From positions 4,650,001 through 4,714,000 of the forward strand of contig OX442323.1 in the NCBI GenBank assembly GCA_949358305.1: DNA of 64,000 nucleotides. The letters are read 5' to 3'. Every line of letters begins with the position of its first letter. Position 1 is the stretch's first letter. Under the pieces are notes generated by a model. That model worked only from the letters and a program-made list of their open reading frames with translations, made no database searches and was not told where the DNA came from. Both the position numbers and the translations under genes were made by a program. Shown one piece after another: positions 59,602-64,000 of this stretch. This stretch comes from Strigamia acuminata (taxonomy: Eukaryota; Arthropoda; Chilopoda; Geophilomorpha; Linotaeniidae).

Positions 59602-62600
59602 ATGGAGGTGAATTTATCGAGGGTCGATTATCTTCAGGTGAGTTATTTCGTTTGGTTCTTTCTGCCGAGTGTTTTGATTAATTTTTTTTATTATAGGTGG
59701 GTGCAACGGCGCCCCGTACGATGAAATTGCTGCCTCCAACCGGACTAAACACGGTGCAAAAAGTGATCATAGGAGACGAGGATGGAATTCTACAATGTTT
59801 TGAAATCAGAGATGGCGAACTTAACGTATAAACAAACCGAAATTCCCTCACAAAATAACCCGAAAAAATCAATTATTTAATTCCGAATCAGGTTTTATTC
59901 AAAACATTACCAATGGGACCGATTAAATGCGTCGAACTTGGCGGCGCGCTGGGAACACCGAAAGATAAAATCTTCATCGCTCGAAATAACACCGTTTATG
60001 GATACACGAAGAAGGGAAAAGACTTTCTAGGCTTCGATACCAACCTAACGGAACCTATAATGTCGATGTAATTTAAAAAATTTAAAATTTTTGAGCAGAA
60101 ATTGACAAATTTCGTCTTTTTTCCAGGCACATCAGCGGAAGCAATTTGTTCTCGTGCGGCCATTTTGTTTACAATCGATACGAAGACTGTCAAGACCGGA
60201 ATTATTTCTTATCGGGCGACAAAATAAACGACATAATCTGCTTGCCCGTCGAGAAAACCACGCTCATAACGCCGGTTTTGGCGTGCCAGGACAGGATTTT
60301 ACGCGTTTTGAAGGATTCGGATTTGCTCTACCAAGTGGAGGTTCCCGGACCCGCAACGACGCTTCAGATGTTCAATGACGATGGCGGCGATAACGGAGAA
60401 GACGTGTTGTACGGCACGTCGGATGGGAAAATCGGGTGCGTGACGTTGACGCGAATAATGGCGACGCACGTCTTGGAGATGAAAAACCCGAAAGGAAAAG
60501 GAGGTCGAAAAATCGAAAAATCGAAAAATTATAATAAATAATTATAAAATTATAGAAAATAAATTTTTTGTTTGGTTTTAGGTGTGGTGTGCATCGATAA
60601 TTTCGATATTACGGGCGACGGATCGCGGGAAATGCTGATTGGACGTGACGACGGTTTAATCGAGATGTACGAAGTCATCGAGGGCGAGGAACCCAAGCTG
60701 GTGTACTCGCAGGCATGCGCAGAAAGCGTGACTTCGATTCAGGGAGGAATCGTCGGCAGTGACGATTTTTTGGAGATTGTTGCTATGACGTACAGCGGTG
60801 ATTTAATTTTTTAATTAATTTTTGTTTGTGCGTGGATTTTGATGTTTTGTTTGTGTATTTTGACGCTAGGGTGGTTTGTTGGCCTCACGACCGAATCGGC
60901 TGATAGAAACATAAGTCTTGATTTGGAAGTGAATCCGATGCAAATCGAATCGTTTGAAAAAATATTAATATTGAGGTAGATTTTAATTTTTTTGTTGTTG
61001 TTTTTTTTTAAATGTTGTTTTTGTTATGCACTTTTTGTTGTTTTTGGTTTTAGGGAATGTGTTCGGGTTGCACTTAGAAGCGTGTGAATATGAAGGGAGC
61101 GGGAAACTGCACAGATTTAATGTTTCGAGGCTGATGTTCGTTTGGCACGGTTGTTTTGGGTGGGAAAAATGGTTTTTTGATTTGTTTTTGATGGTTTTTT
61201 AGGTCGGAATTGGAGGATTTGCAACAACAGGTGATTCAAGAGAGGGAGAAGTATCAGTCGTTGCTTCAGAGTAAGGAGGGAACGGTTTCGGTCACGCCGA
61301 CGTTTAATGTGAATGAGAAATTCAGTCTGAATCGTGACGATGCGTCGTATAATTTGAGTTTGGAGGTGCAAACACCCATCGATAGCGTGTTGTTACAAGT
61401 TAGTAATTTGTTTTTATTGATTTTTTTTTATATTTTTAATCATTTTTTCTTATATTTTTAGTGAAATTTTTATATTTTTAATGATTTTTTTTGTTTTTAG
61501 TGATTTTTTTTTGTTTTTAGTGATTTTTTATATTTTTAATGATTTTTTTAGATTTTTAGTGATTTTTTTATGTTTTTAATGATTTTTTTTAGATTTTTAG
61601 TGATTTTTTTATGTTTTTAAAGGTCATGGTAAGAGAAAAATAAAAATTGAGGAGAAGATTGTTTGTGTCATTATTAGACCAAATCCATTGTTGAAACGTG
61701 TTCAATTGTTTCGAGAGTGTTATATCGTTCGTTTAAACGTTTGAAAATTCTCAAATGTCCTCCATTTTTAGTTTTCGAAAGTTTCCAAAAGTTGCCGTTG
61801 GTGGCGCTATTTATGACGTCATCGGCGACAAACAAGCAGCTTTTTAGCATGGGCTTGGCTTCATTTAAGAGCTACAAAATTTTTTTTCCAAATTTGACAA
61901 CACTGTTAGGTTATTGGGATTTTAATATTCAGTAAATATTCCAATTTGCTATTTGTTGCAAGTGTATAGGTTCAAAAGAACTAATAATAAATTTTCGTAG
62001 CTCTTAAATGAAGCCAAGCCCATGCTAAAAAGCTGATTGTTTGTCGCCGATGACGTCATAAATAGCGCCACCAACGGCAACTTTTGGAAACTTTCGAAAA
62101 CTAAAAATGGAGGACATTTGAGAATTTTCAAACGTTTAAACGAACGATATAACACTCTCGAAACAATTGAACACGTTTCAACAATGGATTTGGTCTAATA
62201 ATGACACAAACAATCTTCTCCTCAATTTTTATTTTTCTCTTCCCATGACCTTTAATGAATTTTTTTAGATTTTTAGTGATTATTTTTAGATTTTTAGTGA
62301 TTTTTTATATTTTTAATGGGTTTTTTTATATTTTTAATGATTTTTTATATTTTTAATGGGTTTTTTTTATATTTTTAGTGATTTTTTTTATATTTTTAGT
62401 GTTTTTTTTTATATTTTTAGTGATTTTTTTATATTTTTAATAATTTTTTTATGTTTTTAATGATTTTTTTATATTTTTAATGATTTTTTTTAAATTTTTA
62501 GTGATTTTTTTATATTTTTAATGATTTTTTTAAATTTTTAGTGATTTTTTTATGTTTTTAATGATTTTTTTTATATTTTTAGTGATTTTTTATATTTTTA

Positions 62601-63246
62601 GTGATTTTTTTAATATTTTGAATGATTTTTTTATATTTTTAATATAATTATTTTATTATTTTTATTTTAGAGTGATGTTCCGATCGATTTATTGGACGTT
62701 GAGAAGAATTCTGCAGTGGTTAGTTTCAGTACTAACGACCACGAGGTTTGATTCTTGTTATTTTGAGTAAATATTCAAAATTAATTTAAATTTATTTTTT
62801 TTTAGAATGGGAATTATATGTTGGCGACTTACAGATGTCAGGCGAATACCACGCGGTTGGATTTGAAAGTGCGGACCATTGAGGGGCAGGCGGGGGTGTT
62901 GCAGGCGTATGTTATACCTCGGATGCAGCCGAAATGTTGTCACGTGAGGCAGTATCAAATTAAACCGCTTTCGTTGCACCAAAGGACGCACAATTTTGAT
63001 GAAAACAGGTGTTTTTTTGTTTTGTATTTGTTTATTTTTATTTATTTGTTTGTTTTATTCATTTTTGAATGTTTTGTTTAGGCCTTTTAATACGTTGCAT
63101 CTGAGAGGAGCGTTTAGTTTGGGCGAGATGCATTCGTGGCTCATGAATTGCATCCCGGATTTACCCGAGCATACTCCCGCGAGTGAAGTTGTGGTTTATA
63201 ATTTTCTGTCTACTTTTCTCGAGACGATGTTGCAGTGTACTTATCA
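59602..63246 (+). CDS. BBS7: BBS7, BBSome subunit (5' part, continues beyond the window)
   Basis: Ten coding exons: 59,602-59,637, 59,697-59,825, 59,892-60,067, 60,127-60,503, 60,582-60,797, 60,870-60,975, 61,203-61,398, 62,671-62,745, 62,806-63,008 and 63,082-63,246. All junctions are GT-AG and in phase, giving ~560 residues of an expected ~715. Similarity to animal BBS7 is strong throughout: the start [15 protein letters not shown], then [54 protein letters not shown], a short coiled coil ([18 protein letters not shown]), [20 protein letters not shown] and [12 protein letters not shown]7 has an N-terminal beta-propeller, a coiled coil, then gamma-adaptin-ear-like and C-terminal helical domains, and works in the BBSome complex that moves membrane proteins in cilia. 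The start was chosen because it aligns with the known N-terminus. CA/GTAAGA at 63,246 is a donor, not a stop. Intron 7 is expanded by a MITE and T-rich repeats. Confidence 0.97.
61440..62668. repeat. T-rich tandem repeats in BBS7 intron 7 (TTTTTAGTGATTTTTTTA units)
   Basis: Irregular ~20-bp repeats of TTTTTAGTGATTTTTTTA with AATG/AGTG variation lie on both sides of the inserted element (61,440-61,620 and 62,256-62,660). The element entered a pre-existing repeat. Confidence 0.85.
61620..62255. mobile_element. Foldback MITE with ~260-bp arms, TIR AGGTCATGG, TTAA target
   Basis: The arms ~61,621-61,885 and ~61,990-62,253 are nearly perfect inverse copies; both encode the same 39-codon shadow peptide on opposite strands. 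They are separated by ~105 bp. The ends read TTAAAGGTCATGG and CCATGACCTTTAA, which fits a TTAA target duplication. No transposase. Confidence 0.88.
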
Positions 63247-64000
63247 GTAAGATGTTGCGAAATTCATGGTTTTGTTGAGTGTCTGGACGAGGGTGTGGCC
63301 AAAATACAAAAAAATATCGGCTGATTCGACTATAAAACGACAATTTTGCCATTCGTTTGGCTTAGAAACGACAATTTTGCCATTCGTTTAGCTTAAAAAC
63401 AACAATTTTGCCATTTTTTGGCTTAAAAACAACAATTTTGCCATTTTTTGGTTTAAAAACGACAATTTTGCCATTCGTTTGGCTTAAAAACAACAATTTT
63501 GCTATTTTTTGGCTTAAAAACAACAATTTTGCCATTTTTTGGCTTAAAACAAGAATTTTGCCAGTTTTTGGCTTAAAAACAACAATTTTGCCATTTTTTG
63601 GGCCTAAAAACGACATTTGAACGACAATTTTACCATTTTTTGGCTTAAAAACAACAATTTTTCCATTTTTTGGCTTAAAAACAACAATTTTGCCATTTTT
63701 TTGGCCTAAAAACGACAATTTGAATGCACCTAACTAAACGATAATTTTACCATTTTTTGGCTTAAAAACAACAATTTTGCCATTTTTTTGGCCTAAAAAC
63801 GACAATTAAACGACAATTTTACCATTTTTTGGTCGAAAAAACGACAATTTTGCCACTTGTTTGGCTTAAAAAGACAATTTTGCCATTTTTTGGTTTAAAA
63901 TCGACGATTTTTCTATTTATTTACTCTAGAAACGATGTTTTTGCTGTTTTCTCAGCAAAAATTGAGCATTTTTGCACATAAATTTGCAGTTTTTCAACTC
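63247..64000. repeat. Minisatellite in BBS7 intron 10
   Basis: After the exon-10 donor the sequence is a tandem array (~63,335-63,900) of ~30-bp units: AAAACAACAATTTTGCC, then ATTTTTTGGCTT, with small changes. The long ORFs across it on both strands are repeat artefacts. No further BBS7 exon is visible before the window ends. Confidence 0.88.

Noticed and set aside
60146-60541. Single-frame 131-codon ORF as an independent gene
   Set aside because: It is exon 4 of BBS7 read on into the intron.
61717-62155. Two identical peptides on opposite strands as a duplicated gene
   Set aside because: They are the two arms of the foldback MITE in BBS7 intron 7.
63362-63718. 118-codon repetitive ORF (GKIVVFKPKN repeats)
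   Set aside because: Product of the 30-bp minisatellite in BBS7 intron 10; open on both strands for the same reason.
1-64000. tRNA, rRNA or other structured RNA genes
   Set aside because: I found no cloverleaf, rRNA or snRNA signature on reading; a covariance-model scan was not possible.

Overview
The window is eukaryotic nuclear DNA. It is AT-rich, has short GT-AG introns, TATA boxes and AATAAA signals, and carries many transposon families. It reads as an arthropod, probably an insect: its main content is an expanded cluster of secreted CAP/SCP (venom-allergen-5-like) genes of the arthropod type, plus Tc1, pogo/Tigger, hAT, Ty3 and Ty1/copia remnants. The species cannot be named from the sequence.

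Layout. 1-5,300: two A-type CAP genes (A1, A2), a 117-bp palindrome, a Ty1/copia pol fragment and a Tc1 fragment. 5,400-23,330: broken B-type CAP genes carrying a chain of insertions. These are a pogo/Tigger remnant split by a 2.6-kb gag-only Ty3-like element, and a 12.87-kb LTR retrotransposon with apparently identical LTRs, intact gag and pol, a canonical -1 frameshift signal and a large third ORF that is not envelope-like. 23,330-26,000: a segmental copy of the start of the window holding a dead A1 copy and a solo LTR. 26,000-33,200: two intact B-type CAP genes (B1 plus, B2 minus) as a tail-to-tail inverted duplication around 3.3 kb that includes an array of hairpins. 34,300-36,540: A3, the cleanest A-type gene, with a 978-bp foldback in an intron. 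37,400-56,830: tandem C-type CAP genes (C1, C4, C6, C7, C8, C9 intact; C3, C5 and an orphan exon dead) with nested MITEs in their introns, and one hidden two-exon cysteine-rich secreted gene on the minus strand. 56,900-59,400: two minus-strand genes for secreted or surface proteins, one alpha-helical and one mucin-like. 59,600-64,000: the first ten coding exons of BBS7, cut by the window end.

The CAP genes share one architecture. A 4-nt first coding exon (ATGG) is followed by signal-peptide, hinge and CAP exons of nearly fixed size (135, 82, about 170, 98 and 92 nt), and A and C genes end in a 5-nt last coding exon. In nine genes the exon lengths I assigned sum to whole codons, which supports the models. 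Paralogous introns serve as filled/empty comparisons, so many insertions can be defined to the base with their target-site duplications. C-type genes share an upstream box, suggesting co-regulation, plausibly in a secretory tissue (inference). BBS7 is a conserved ciliary gene unrelated to the cluster.
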